DNA of 64,000 nt from Pedobacter africanus (GTDB lineage: Bacteria; Bacteroidota; Bacteroidia; Sphingobacteriales; Sphingobacteriaceae). The notes under the pieces are model-generated. The model did not search any database. It saw only the letters and a program-made list of their open reading frames with translations, and was not told where the DNA came from. The stretch's first letter is position 1; every line of letters starts with the position of its first letter. The stretch spans positions 248,001-312,000 of the forward strand of contig NZ_FWXT01000001.1 of the NCBI RefSeq assembly GCF_900176535.1, given 5' to 3'. Below, in pieces: positions 55,706 through 64,000 of this stretch. Made by a program: the position numbers and the translations under genes.

Positions 55706-58700
55706 ATGAAAAGAAAACTTTCCTTATTATCTGGACTTTGTTTCCTGGCTACGATTGCACTTGCCCAGGTTAAAGGCACTGTGGTAGACGAAACGCAGCT
55801 GCCTTTACCCGGGGTTACCGTAACTGTAAAAAATACCAAAACAGTTACTACAACCGATCCCAATGGAGCCTTTTCCATCAATGCGCCCTCTAATGCAACA
55901 CTTGTGTTCTCCTACATTGGCTATATCAGCCAGGAAAAGCAAGTAAATGGTAATACTTTGCGTGTGGTATTAATAAGCGACAGCAAAGCCCTGAATGAAG
56001 TAGTAGTTACTGCCTTAGGTATCACTAAGGAGAAGAAAACACTGGTGTATGCTACCCAAACAGTAAATACCGAAGAACTCAGCAAGGCCAGGGAACTAAA
56101 TGTGGTGAACTCCCTGACCGGAAAGGTAGCCGGACTTGATGTTGTCCGCTCTTCCTCAGGTCTGGGCGGTTCATCGAGGGTAACCCTGCGGGGCGACCGC
56201 TCTATCAGTGGCAATAACCAAGCCCTTATGGTAGTAGATGGTGTGCCGCTGGATAATTCCACGGCCCAGGCCGGAAGGGTTAACGGCGGAAGGGATTCGG
56301 GAGATGGCATATCCAGCCTTAATCCGGATGATATAGAATCCATAAACGTTTTAAAAGGTGCTTCTGCTACGGCTTTGTACGGAAGCAGGGCTTCTAATGG
56401 GGCAATCATCATCACCACAAAAAAAGGAAAACAACGTAAAGGTGTAGGCATTAGCTATACCGCTGGCCTACAGATAGAACAGCCTATCTTTTTACAGAAA
56501 TTCCAGACCGAATACGGGCAGGGCGCTTCAGGCATCTTCAGTGCCTCAGGCGAACAAAGCTGGGGCCCAAAGCTGGATGGTAAAATGGTTCCTACCTGGA
56601 GTAAGGATCCTGCCGATGCCGGCAAGACCAATGCCTATGTTGCGCACCCGGATAATTTCAGGGATTTTTACAGCAACGGCACCAATCTGGTAAACAGTAT
56701 TGCTTTAAATACCGGCACAGAACAGGCACAGGTGTATTTTTCCTATACCAATACCAACGCAACGGGTATTGTAGACAACAACAAACTGAAACGCCATAAC
56801 TTTAATTTAAGGGCCAGTGGAAAACTTGGGGAGCGTTTTACTGCGGACCTCAAAGCTACTTACCTGAACCAGGACATCATAAACCGTTCAGGTGTTGGAG
56901 GTGGTAACGACAACCCCAACCTGGGCATCTACCGCGTGCCCATCAATATTGCCCCTGAAGATCTGCTGAATTACGACTATATTAATGGCTCTGGCTTTTT
57001 ACGTCAAAACTACTGGAACCCAGGTGCCACTGCTGCTGCCAATCCATATTGGGCAAAAAACAGAAACCTGGCCGATGAAGAAAGAAACAGGCTTACCGGC
57101 TTTGCCTCTTTGACCTACAAGATCTTACCCTCATTAAATGTAATGCTGCGCTCCGGTATTGACAGGTACACGGACAACGGAGAATTTAAATGGTATAATG
57201 ATACCTATGTTATAGCACCTCAGGGTGACTATCAGCTCAATACCAGGGATGTGCGAGAGATTAACCACGACTTCCTGTTCTCTTACAATCAAAACCTATC
57301 TAAAGCTTTTACCTTAAGCGCTAATTTTGGCGGAAATATCCAAAAGAATGACATTGTAACCACCGGCACCCGGAACAATAGCCTCATCATCGAAAACCTG
57401 TTTACGGTAGGCAATACCAATGGCTCAACACCAACTAGGGGCATTTATCAGAAAGAAAAACAAGCGCTTTATGCAACGGCCGATCTGAGCTATAAAAACT
57501 ATTTAACCTTAACTGTTACCGGCCGGAACGACTGGTCATCTACCCTGCCTAAAGAAAACAACAGCTATTTTTTCCCTTCGGTAGGTCTTAGCGCACTGCT
57601 TTCCGAGATGTATAAACTTCCGGAATTCATCAGCTTTGCAAAATTACGGGGATCCTTTGCCCAAACAGGTAACGATGCCGATCCGTATAACCTTAGCCAA
57701 ACCTATACTTCATTTCAGGGAGGAAACAGTGTAACTATTGGCAGGGATGCGACCAAGCCAATACCTGGCCTGAAACCGGAAATTACCACGGCCCAGGAAC
57801 TGGGCTTGGAGGCCAGGTTCTTTAACAGCCGTTTAGGTTTTGATTTTACCTGGTACAACAGCAACTCTAAAAATCAATTGCTGGCCATTACCCTGCCGGC
57901 AGGCTCGGGATGGGCCAGCCAGTACATCAATGCCGGTAACATTAAAAACGACGGTATAGAGTTTACGCTGAACGGTACCCCCGTAAAAACCAGCAGCTTT
58001 AAATGGGATGTGTCAGTAAACTATTCTAAAAACAACAATAAAGTGCTGGAGATCTCGCCTACGCTGAATGAATTTCTATTAACCACCGCAGGCGACTTTA
58101 TGAATACGGTCAAAATTGTAAAAGGCAAACCTTTCGGTGAGCTGTATAGTCGTGGTTACCTGCGCAATGCCGGCGGTCAGATCATTGTTGATGCCAATGG
58201 CCTTCCGGTCATCAGCGGTGCCCAGGATGTATATGTAGGCAATACCCGGCCCAATTGGACAGGTAGTGTGATCAACAGGTTTTCGTACAAAAACTTCTTT
58301 ACCAGCTTTGTCATCAGCGCCCGCATGGGTGGTGTGGTATCTTCATTTACCAATGCCAATATTTATGCCGACGGTGTAGCCGCAAAAACAGCCCAAAACC
58401 GCGATGGTTTTATATTTGACGGCGTATTTGCCGATGGCAGCAAAAACAACAAACAGATTACCGCAGAGCAGTACTGGAAAAAAGTGGGTGGAAGGAACAC
58501 CCCTGCAGGTGAGGTATTTACCTACGACGCATCTAACATCCGTTTAAGGGAATTTGTATTGGGCTATAACCTGAGCGGCAAACTTTTAAACGGAAAGCCT
58601 TTTCAATCGGCCAGCATCTCGCTAACAGGACGTAACCTGTTCTTTTTGCTGAACCGTGCAGAGGGCTTTGATCCTGAGCAGGTGATCGGAAGCGGAAATT

Positions 58701-58774
58701 CTACCGTTGGTATCGAGGCTTTTGCTCCGCCAACCACCCGCTCATTCGGTCTCTCGTTAAACCTTACTTTTTAA
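55706..58774 (+). CDS. SusC/RagA-family TonB-dependent outer-membrane transporter, second GAG-region pair
   Basis: The protein has 1022 residues. Signal peptide (LSLLSGLCFLATIALAQ), regulatory-like domain (VKGTVVDETQLPLPGVTVTVKN), linker LNEVVVTALGITKEKKTL, plug (SLTGKVAGLDVVRSSSGLGG, ESINVLKGASATALYGSRA) and barrel ending in FGLSLNLTF. The VVVTALGI linker form is typical of SusC proteins that pair with the SusD-like_2 class, which fits the next gene. It has its own promoter region behind the glucuronyl hydrolase terminator. Confidence 0.93.
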   Translation: MKRKLSLLSGLCFLATIALAQVKGTVVDETQLPLPGVTVTVKNTKTVTTTDPNGAFSINAPSNATLVFSYIGYISQEKQVNGNTLRVVLISDSKALNEVVVTALGITKEKKTLVYATQTVNTEELSKARELNVVNSLTGKVAGLDVVRSSSGLGGSSRVTLRGDRSISGNNQALMVVDGVPLDNSTAQAGRVNGGRDSGDGISSLNPDDIESINVLKGASATALYGSRASNGAIIITTKKGKQRKGVGISYTAGLQIEQPIFLQKFQTEYGQGASGIFSASGEQSWGPKLDGKMVPTWSKDPADAGKTNAYVAHPDNFRDFYSNGTNLVNSIALNTGTEQAQVYFSYTNTNATGIVDNNKLKRHNFNLRASGKLGERFTADLKATYLNQDIINRSGVGGGNDNPNLGIYRVPINIAPEDLLNYDYINGSGFLRQNYWNPGATAAANPYWAKNRNLADEERNRLTGFASLTYKILPSLNVMLRSGIDRYTDNGEFKWYNDTYVIAPQGDYQLNTRDVREINHDFLFSYNQNLSKAFTLSANFGGNIQKNDIVTTGTRNNSLIIENLFTVGNTNGSTPTRGIYQKEKQALYATADLSYKNYLTLTVTGRNDWSSTLPKENNSYFFPSVGLSALLSEMYKLPEFISFAKLRGSFAQTGNDADPYNLSQTYTSFQGGNSVTIGRDATKPIPGLKPEITTAQELGLEARFFNSRLGFDFTWYNSNSKNQLLAITLPAGSGWASQYINAGNIKNDGIEFTLNGTPVKTSSFKWDVSVNYSKNNNKVLEISPTLNEFLLTTAGDFMNTVKIVKGKPFGELYSRGYLRNAGGQIIVDANGLPVISGAQDVYVGNTRPNWTGSVINRFSYKNFFTSFVISARMGGVVSSFTNANIYADGVAAKTAQNRDGFIFDGVFADGSKNNKQITAEQYWKKVGGRNTPAGEVFTYDASNIRLREFVLGYNLSGKLLNGKPFQSASISLTGRNLFFLLNRAEGFDPEQVIGSGNSTVGIEAFAPPTTRSFGLSLNLTF

Positions 58775-58803
58775 TCCGGACTTATCCGAAATAATTCATA
58801 TAC

Positions 58804-60387
58804 ATGATGAAAGCACATTATATAAAAAAGACATTAGGTACCTTACTGGCGGCAACAGTAATGCTGTCATGCACCAAAAATTTTGAAGACCTGAATACAG
58901 ATAAAACCAAAATTTCGACAGTCGATAATGCCACACTGGAGTATATCTTTTCTGCAGCACAATACCGGGGCTGTTTTGGACCGAATACCACCAATTCCGG
59001 TGCCACCCCCTTTCAGCGTTTCGCAAACCGCTATTCGGATGCACAGGCCCAATATTTTTCCAATACGTCGCAATCTGCCGAGTCGGACAGGAACGTGATG
59101 GTGGGCAACTGGCTTAACGATGGCTGGAACCATTTTTACAGCAATGCAAACGCACAGCTTAGCGTAGTGATGGAACAAACCGAAGCGGGCGGTCCCTTGC
59201 AGGATCCTATAAAACACGCCATCGCCAAGGTATGGAAGGTATTTATGTTTATGCCGGTAACCGACAACTGGGGCGCCATTCCCTATTCGCAGGCCGGCAA
59301 TGGCAATACTGAAGTATTGTACGACAGCCAGGAAGACATCTATAAAGATTTCTTTAAAATACTGAAAGAAGCCAATACCACTTTATCTGCCTATACCGGT
59401 ACCACCCGTTATTTTGAAAAAGGGGACCTGATTTATGGTGGTGATGTAAAGAAATGGACAAAATTCTGTAACTCCCTCTGGTTAAGGGCTGCCATGCGGG
59501 TGTCTAAAAAAGATCCTGCGCTGGGCCGCCTGCAGGCCGAAGCGGCCATTACCGCCACAGGTGGTATGATTACGACCAATGCCGACAATGCACTGATGAA
59601 AGTGAGTACTACCACCCCGCACCTTACGGCATCTATATCTTCTTTTAATGAGTTCCGCATGAGTGCAGCTATGGAAAGCGTATTAAAAGGCTATAACGAC
59701 CCTCGTTTGCAGAAGTTTTTTGACCCTGCCAGTGGCGGTGTGTACAAAGGCATCCGCAACGGCTTATCGCAGGTGCAGATTGGCCTCGCCCAAAACAACG
59801 TAGCCAACAACAGCAACATCAATTCTTCATTTGGCTTTGCCAACCGCGGTGTAGCCCCCTGGACGCTTTTTACCGCGGCAGAAACCTTCTTTTTGATGGC
59901 CGAAGCCAAACTGAACAACTGGACCGTGGGCACAGGTACGGCGCAAAATTATTATCAGCAGGGTATTGACGTGTCTATGGCACAATGGGGTGTAACAGAT
60001 GCTACGGTGATCGGGAATTACAAAACCGGAACCAGCACACCTGCAGCCCTGGGCGATATTTACAATACACCGGCCATGACTAACATTCCTGTTGCCTTTG
60101 GCAGCACAGAAGCCGTACAGAGAGAGCAAATAGGTACCCAGAAATGGCTGGCACTTTATCCCTACGGACTGGAAGCCTGGGCCGAAGTCAGAAGAACGGG
60201 CTTCCCTAAATTGTATCCCCGTTTAAATTCTGACAATACCGATGCTCCTGCCGGTGATCCGGGAGCAGTAAAGAGATTAACCTACCCTCCTATTGAAGCC
60301 TCTGCAAATGCCGGTGGACTGGCATCGGGCATCAGCAAGCTGGGCGGTCCGGATAAAGTCACTACCAAACTGTGGTGGAACCCTTAA
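58804..60387 (+). CDS. SusD-like_2 class outer-membrane lipoprotein
   Basis: The protein has 527 residues; the second Met (58807) is an equal start. Lipobox VMLSC (Cys23). The sequence KNFEDLNTDKTKISTVDNATLEYIF and later blocks (WKVFMFMPVTDNWGAIPYSQAG, GDVKKWTKFCNSLWLRAAMRVSK, FLMAEAKLNNW, QKWLALYPYGLEAWAEVRRTGFP) follow the SusD-like_2 pattern rather than classical SusD. It partners the SusC 29 bp upstream and ends at a bidirectional terminator facing the iduronate sulfatase-like gene. Confidence 0.92.
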   Translation: MMKAHYIKKTLGTLLAATVMLSCTKNFEDLNTDKTKISTVDNATLEYIFSAAQYRGCFGPNTTNSGATPFQRFANRYSDAQAQYFSNTSQSAESDRNVMVGNWLNDGWNHFYSNANAQLSVVMEQTEAGGPLQDPIKHAIAKVWKVFMFMPVTDNWGAIPYSQAGNGNTEVLYDSQEDIYKDFFKILKEANTTLSAYTGTTRYFEKGDLIYGGDVKKWTKFCNSLWLRAAMRVSKKDPALGRLQAEAAITATGGMITTNADNALMKVSTTTPHLTASISSFNEFRMSAAMESVLKGYNDPRLQKFFDPASGGVYKGIRNGLSQVQIGLAQNNVANNSNINSSFGFANRGVAPWTLFTAAETFFLMAEAKLNNWTVGTGTAQNYYQQGIDVSMAQWGVTDATVIGNYKTGTSTPAALGDIYNTPAMTNIPVAFGSTEAVQREQIGTQKWLALYPYGLEAWAEVRRTGFPKLYPRLNSDNTDAPAGDPGAVKRLTYPPIEASANAGGLASGISKLGGPDKVTTKLWWNP

Positions 60388-60395
60388 ACCACAAA

Positions 60396-60431
60396 AAAAA
60401 AGGTGTTACAGCAATCTGTAACACCTTTTTT
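60396..60431. terminator. Bidirectional intrinsic terminator between convergent units
   Basis: AAAAAAGGTGTTACAG (60396-60411) pairs perfectly with CTGTAACACCTTTTTT (60416-60431) around the loop CAAT. It lies 8 bp behind the SusD stop on the plus strand and 15 bp behind the sulfatase stop on the minus strand; with A-run and T-run on both sides it can serve both. Confidence 0.92.
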
Positions 60432-60446
60432 CCTTGCGGGTATGGC

Positions 60447-62045
60447 TCAATGCTTTTCCTTACTTTTAAAATACCGGATCATTTCAGCTTTCAACTGCCT
60501 GGCCGTCTGTGCATATTTTTTATCATTTAGCACATTAACCTTTTCCAGCGGGTCTTGCACATAATCATACAGTTCCTGGCCTACAACAGCAGATGCTTTA
60601 AAGGGCTTGTCAGTCCTGAAATTTTCTACCCAGATGGTATAACGGTATCTTTTTGTACGCATGGAATAACCCATAATCTTAGCTGTAGCGTCTGTCATGC
60701 GTTGTGTTTCAATTGCATTGGCACTTCGCGGGTACTGACTTAACGCAAACTCCTTTACCGAAGCACTCGGGTTCTTCATCAGCGGTACCAGGCTTTTACC
60801 TTCCAGGTGAGCAGGAACCGGAATACCGCTCAGTTCACAAAGCGTAGGAAAAATATCTACAAATTCTGAAAGGGATTTGGTGGCAGAAGCTTTAATATGA
60901 GGTGCTGAAAAGATCAGCGGGCTGCGTGTGGCTTCTTCAAAATTGGAGTGTTTGCACCATAGGTTATGATCGCCCAGATGCCAACCGTGGTCACCCCAAA
61001 GCACTATGATTGTATTTTTACTTAAGCCGAGTGAGTCCAGGGCATTCAGCACTATACCAATCTGTGCATCGGCATAGGAAACAGCAGCATAGTATCCATG
61101 TATCAGTTCCTTTTGCCGCTCTACAGGCAATGTTATTCCATAGCTTTTCTGATCGGTAAAGGCCAGTAAGGCCGGAATATCGGAGTAAGCACGCAGTTCT
61201 CCCGAATTCTGATAAGCCACATCCACTGCATTTTTTGATTGCTCCTGAAACGCAGCTACCGGCATCTTGTCCCGTTCATAAAGGTCCCAGTATTTTTTAG
61301 GCGCATTAAAAGGCAAATGCGGTTTGGCCAGACCTATTGCGAAAAAGAAGGGCTTGTTTTTCTTTTCAAGCGCAGCCAAAATGTCCTTTGCCTGAAGCGA
61401 ATTGGCCCCATCGATATAGGCATGATCAGGTACATCTACACATTCCATTGAAGGCCGTATGGTAGCCAGCAGCATCTGATCGGTCAAGGTCTTTTCGCCA
61501 GCTGCTCTCCTCTGTTTTTCCACCAGTGCTTTCGTATCTTTTGCCTGGTAATAATTTAGAACAGGTTGCCCAGTAGAAGCCGCATAATAACTTTTGTCTG
61601 TTTTATAATGCGGAACAGTCCAGCTGGGTTTATCCAGGTCTTCATCCACACATCTCGGATCGTAAATTTTGCCGATAGCCTGGGTAGAATAACCCTGGCT
61701 GGCAAAATATTGCGGGATGGTCAGAATATCCGGATTCACGTCCCGCATCTTCGTTTTTAAATCCCATACTTTGGTCACGTCAGGCCGCATTCCGGTCATG
61801 ATGCTGGCCCTGGTTGGGCCGCAAACCGCCTGTTGGCAGTAATTGCTTTTGAAAACCGTACCCATTCTGGCCAGACGGTCTATATTGGGCGTTTTAGCCA
61901 GCCCATCACCATAACAACCCAAAAGCGGCTTCAGGTCGTCTATAGCAATAAACAAAACATTAGGTTTATCAGGCTTTTGGGCAAAGCTTGAAAGTCCGGA
62001 TACAGCCAGAATTAAAAAAGAGATGAGCGGAGTTCTTAGGATCAT
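60447..62045 (-). CDS. Sulfatase, iduronate-2-sulfatase-like
   Basis: The protein has 532 residues with a signal peptide (FLILAVSGLSSFAQ). Formylglycine motif CGPTR with Cys75, followed by ASIMTGMRPD. Iduronate-2-sulfatase-like blocks: NVLFIAIDDLKPLLGCYG, AIGKIYDPR, GLAKPHLPFNAPKKYWDLY, WGDHGWHLGDHNLWCKHSNFEEATRSPLI. It would remove 2-O-sulfate from uronate at a chain end; related enzymes also act on other sulfated glycans. It follows the toroid protein gene by 8 bp, forming a two-gene unit that converges on the SusCD pair. Specificity inferred. Confidence 0.87.
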   Translation of the reverse strand: MILRTPLISFLILAVSGLSSFAQKPDKPNVLFIAIDDLKPLLGCYGDGLAKTPNIDRLARMGTVFKSNYCQQAVCGPTRASIMTGMRPDVTKVWDLKTKMRDVNPDILTIPQYFASQGYSTQAIGKIYDPRCVDEDLDKPSWTVPHYKTDKSYYAASTGQPVLNYYQAKDTKALVEKQRRAAGEKTLTDQMLLATIRPSMECVDVPDHAYIDGANSLQAKDILAALEKKNKPFFFAIGLAKPHLPFNAPKKYWDLYERDKMPVAAFQEQSKNAVDVAYQNSGELRAYSDIPALLAFTDQKSYGITLPVERQKELIHGYYAAVSYADAQIGIVLNALDSLGLSKNTIIVLWGDHGWHLGDHNLWCKHSNFEEATRSPLIFSAPHIKASATKSLSEFVDIFPTLCELSGIPVPAHLEGKSLVPLMKNPSASVKEFALSQYPRSANAIETQRMTDATAKIMGYSMRTKRYRYTIWVENFRTDKPFKASAVVGQELYDYVQDPLEKVNVLNDKKYAQTARQLKAEMIRYFKSKEKH

Positions 62046-62053
62046 AATTGTAT

Positions 62054-63931
62054 TTATTTTTTACCAAGGGCTATTTTTAGGGTCTGAGGAGCTGCTGAAC
62101 CTGTACTGAAACTGATCACCACCGGATAAGCTTCTACACCAGGAAAGGGCGACCAATACCGGTCTGCATCTTTGCCCAGCGTTATTTTATAGGGCACGGT
62201 GCTGTTCAGCACTTTTAACTCCCATTCTTCATTTGGAACTGCTGTCTTGATGATGACCGTGCTGTCGTTTTTCAGCCGTAACGTAGTCCCCTTATCTTTC
62301 ACTATAGGCTCAACAATGTTGTATTGCTGACTTTCTCCTTTTACAGTGATCTCTTTTACAAGATAACTGTCATAGAAACGGTTAGTTAAAAGATAGCTGC
62401 TGGCAGATTCTACCCCTTTTATGGTTTGCATATTTCCAACTGTGCTTACTTTAACATGATCAGTTTCCTGCAGCACGTCCATCTCGCCTTCGGCTTCAAA
62501 TATATTGGCGTAGTAGGCGGTATCTTTTGTAAACTCAATCCTGGATGTCAATGGAAGCAGGTTCTTTTCAACTGGCATGTGCATGGCTTCAATCCTATCA
62601 TAGGCAGAAACAGAGGAAGACTGTAAAAAGCCGTTTTTCCCGAAGCCATCGTACCAAAGATTGGTAATGCTGCCGCCACGGCAAACAGATTCACGCGGAT
62701 ATCTTCTTATTTCCCCATAGGCAGATACTGTGGCCATCATTTTAGGGGTACGGATAACCGCCACCTTAATATCCGGAAAAAACTGGTACCAGCTGAGCTG
62801 CTGTGCCGGCAATAAGGCTTTTTCCCGGGCCTTGGTTTTAGCACCATATTCAATAGCCAGTGCAATGCTCTGTGCCCTTGCAAAAGTAGAGTAATTGCAG
62901 GGCGGGGAACTGCTGCTATGATTTGCAGCATGCGGGCCGTAACCAATCCATCCATCCTGCATAGCGCAGGTATTTAAATATTCCAGGCATTTTAATCCTG
63001 CAGCCCCGAATTGCGGGTCCATATCGGCCAGCAGGGCAAAACTGAAATAAACACCAGGAGCAGTTTTTGTTCCGCTTTCATAATTCCATTTAAAAGAGCG
63101 TGTGCCCCATGAATTGTCGATAGAGCCGTTGGGATAAACAAACAGCCTATGCGTTTTAAGCAGGTTGGCCGCAATCTGCTTGATCCTTGGATCGTCTTTC
63201 AATAGGGCATAAAGTGCAATATAACCTATACTTTGCGCGATATTGTAACCTTGATCAATCCCTTTTCCTTCACCACTCAGAAAATTATCGTTGGTTACAA
63301 AGTTTAAAGTGCTGTTGTTCATCAGGGAATCGGCTTTAATGAGCCAGCGCTCTTTGGGCCTGGCGGCAACTTTATAGGTATAAAGCAAAGTAGCGGCACC
63401 GGTAGGATTATAATTGATATTTCCGAGGGGAAATGTTGCTACGATATAATCGGCAGCTGCATTCATGCTCTGGTTCCAGTTCTCAATTTCTGCTGCATTG
63501 AGCCAGGGTTTCAGAATGGTATAGGCACCGGCCAGCGAGATCAGCTGATCGGTAGTAGTTCCATGCCAGCCTTTTTGTTCAGGATCGGGCCAGCTCTCGC
63601 TCCAGCCCCCCGCATTTTTGCCTTTCGTTTCCTGGATTTTTACCAGCCAGTTGCCCAGTTTAATGGCAGCATCACGATATTGAACTTTATGGGTAAGTTT
63701 ATAGGCAACAGCAAAGGGATACACAGCCTCTGCTGCCCGCGAATGTATGGGGTGATTTTCGGGATTGGTAGACCTGCAAACCAGGGCACCAAAGTTTGGA
63801 TCGGAGCTCTCGTTGATTTGCGTGCTAAGCAGTACATCACATAGGGATTGTAATGTAGTCTGGTAAGGATCTTTCTGAGCAAATAAATTGCCCGAAATAA
63901 ATAATAGCACAAATAAGATTGTTATCCTCAT
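62054..63931 (-). CDS. Alpha/alpha-toroid plus beta-domain protein, possible polysaccharide lyase or hydrolase
   Basis: The protein has 625 residues with a signal peptide (ILFVLLFISGNLFAQ). Residues about 20-390 are helical in the toroid style (HSRAAEAVYPFAVAYKLTHKVQYRDAAIKLGNWLV, GWHGTTTDQLISLAGAYTIL, GPHAANHSSSSPP). The rest is beta-rich (VAVIRTPKMMATVSAYGEIRRYP through PFPGVEAYPVVISF). Toroid followed by beta-sandwich is the layout of several polysaccharide lyases (heparinase II/III, hyaluronate lyase), but the known motifs of those families are not recognised, so no family is assigned. It is the first gene of the unit with the iduronate-2-sulfatase-like enzyme and probably acts on the same sulfated uronate glycan. 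The last 69 bases of the window are its upstream region. Confidence 0.6.
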   Translation of the reverse strand: MRITILFVLLFISGNLFAQKDPYQTTLQSLCDVLLSTQINESSDPNFGALVCRSTNPENHPIHSRAAEAVYPFAVAYKLTHKVQYRDAAIKLGNWLVKIQETKGKNAGGWSESWPDPEQKGWHGTTTDQLISLAGAYTILKPWLNAAEIENWNQSMNAAADYIVATFPLGNINYNPTGAATLLYTYKVAARPKERWLIKADSLMNNSTLNFVTNDNFLSGEGKGIDQGYNIAQSIGYIALYALLKDDPRIKQIAANLLKTHRLFVYPNGSIDNSWGTRSFKWNYESGTKTAPGVYFSFALLADMDPQFGAAGLKCLEYLNTCAMQDGWIGYGPHAANHSSSSPPCNYSTFARAQSIALAIEYGAKTKAREKALLPAQQLSWYQFFPDIKVAVIRTPKMMATVSAYGEIRRYPRESVCRGGSITNLWYDGFGKNGFLQSSSVSAYDRIEAMHMPVEKNLLPLTSRIEFTKDTAYYANIFEAEGEMDVLQETDHVKVSTVGNMQTIKGVESASSYLLTNRFYDSYLVKEITVKGESQQYNIVEPIVKDKGTTLRLKNDSTVIIKTAVPNEEWELKVLNSTVPYKITLGKDADRYWSPFPGVEAYPVVISFSTGSAAPQTLKIALGKK

Positions 63932-64000
63932 AATCTCGTTTTAGATTGTTGTTTTTCTTTCACACCACTCAAACGAATTTATGAAAATCATGAGCCGAAC

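Noticed and set aside
55921..56451. Minus open frame of 176 codons inside the second GAG-region SusC
   Set aside because: Shadow of the SusC plug domain; no start context or features of its own.
63932..64000. Possible start of a plus-strand gene (ATG at 63981) at the right edge
   Set aside because: Only six codons remain in the window; neither a coding region nor the end of another minus gene can be supported.

Overview
The window looks like chromosomal DNA of a Bacteroidota bacterium of the Sphingobacteriaceae type, most likely Pedobacter. It has four SusC/SusD outer-membrane pairs, a one-protein hybrid two-component regulator, many lipoproteins with a lipobox, AT-rich intergenic DNA with TAnnTTTG-like promoter boxes and no Shine-Dalgarno sites. 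The enzyme set of the right-hand third (a 402-residue unsaturated glucuronyl hydrolase and 2-O-, N- and 6-O-type sulfatases) is what is known from Pedobacter heparinus, and several proteins look like close relatives of those enzymes. No tRNA, rRNA, CRISPR array, insertion sequence or phage gene was seen.

Left edge (1-7.2 kb, all minus strand): a five-gene unit reads ECF-like sigma factor, membrane protein with anti-sigma-like N-terminus and periplasmic TPRs, cytoplasmic subtilisin-like protease, exported TPR-CHAT (caspase-like) protease, small secreted protein. It ends in a strong terminator. Just behind it lie a small membrane-anchored protein and an HTTM-type membrane protein cut by the window edge. 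This is the most unusual part of the window.

Pectin-like utilisation region (7.3-36 kb, almost all minus strand): two SusCD pairs (one with an extra surface lipoprotein), a DUF3826 protein, an AraC regulator, a dihydrodipicolinate-synthase-family aldolase or lyase with a sodium:solute symporter, and a tight five-gene operon of GH2, GH95, GH28, an MGH1-like (alpha/alpha)6 hydrolase and a large GH20/GH67-like protein that may be an alpha-galacturonidase. This mix suggests side-chain-rich pectin, possibly rhamnogalacturonan-II pieces. A LacI regulator sits next to it.

Glycosaminoglycan region (37-64 kb): SusC-SusD-three sulfatases-HTCS form one tight minus-strand operon, followed by a ROK sugar kinase, a FucP-like transporter and a periplasmic TIM-barrel lipoprotein. 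Divergently on the plus strand lie the unsaturated glucuronyl hydrolase and a second SusC/SusD pair of a different class. They converge, at a bidirectional terminator, on an iduronate-2-sulfatase-like enzyme and an alpha/alpha-toroid protein that may be a lyase. Together these would import heparin/heparan sulfate oligosaccharides, remove 2-O, N- and 6-O sulfates, hydrolyse the unsaturated uronate and send hexosamine to a kinase. No recognisable PL12, PL13 or PL21 heparin lyase is in the window.
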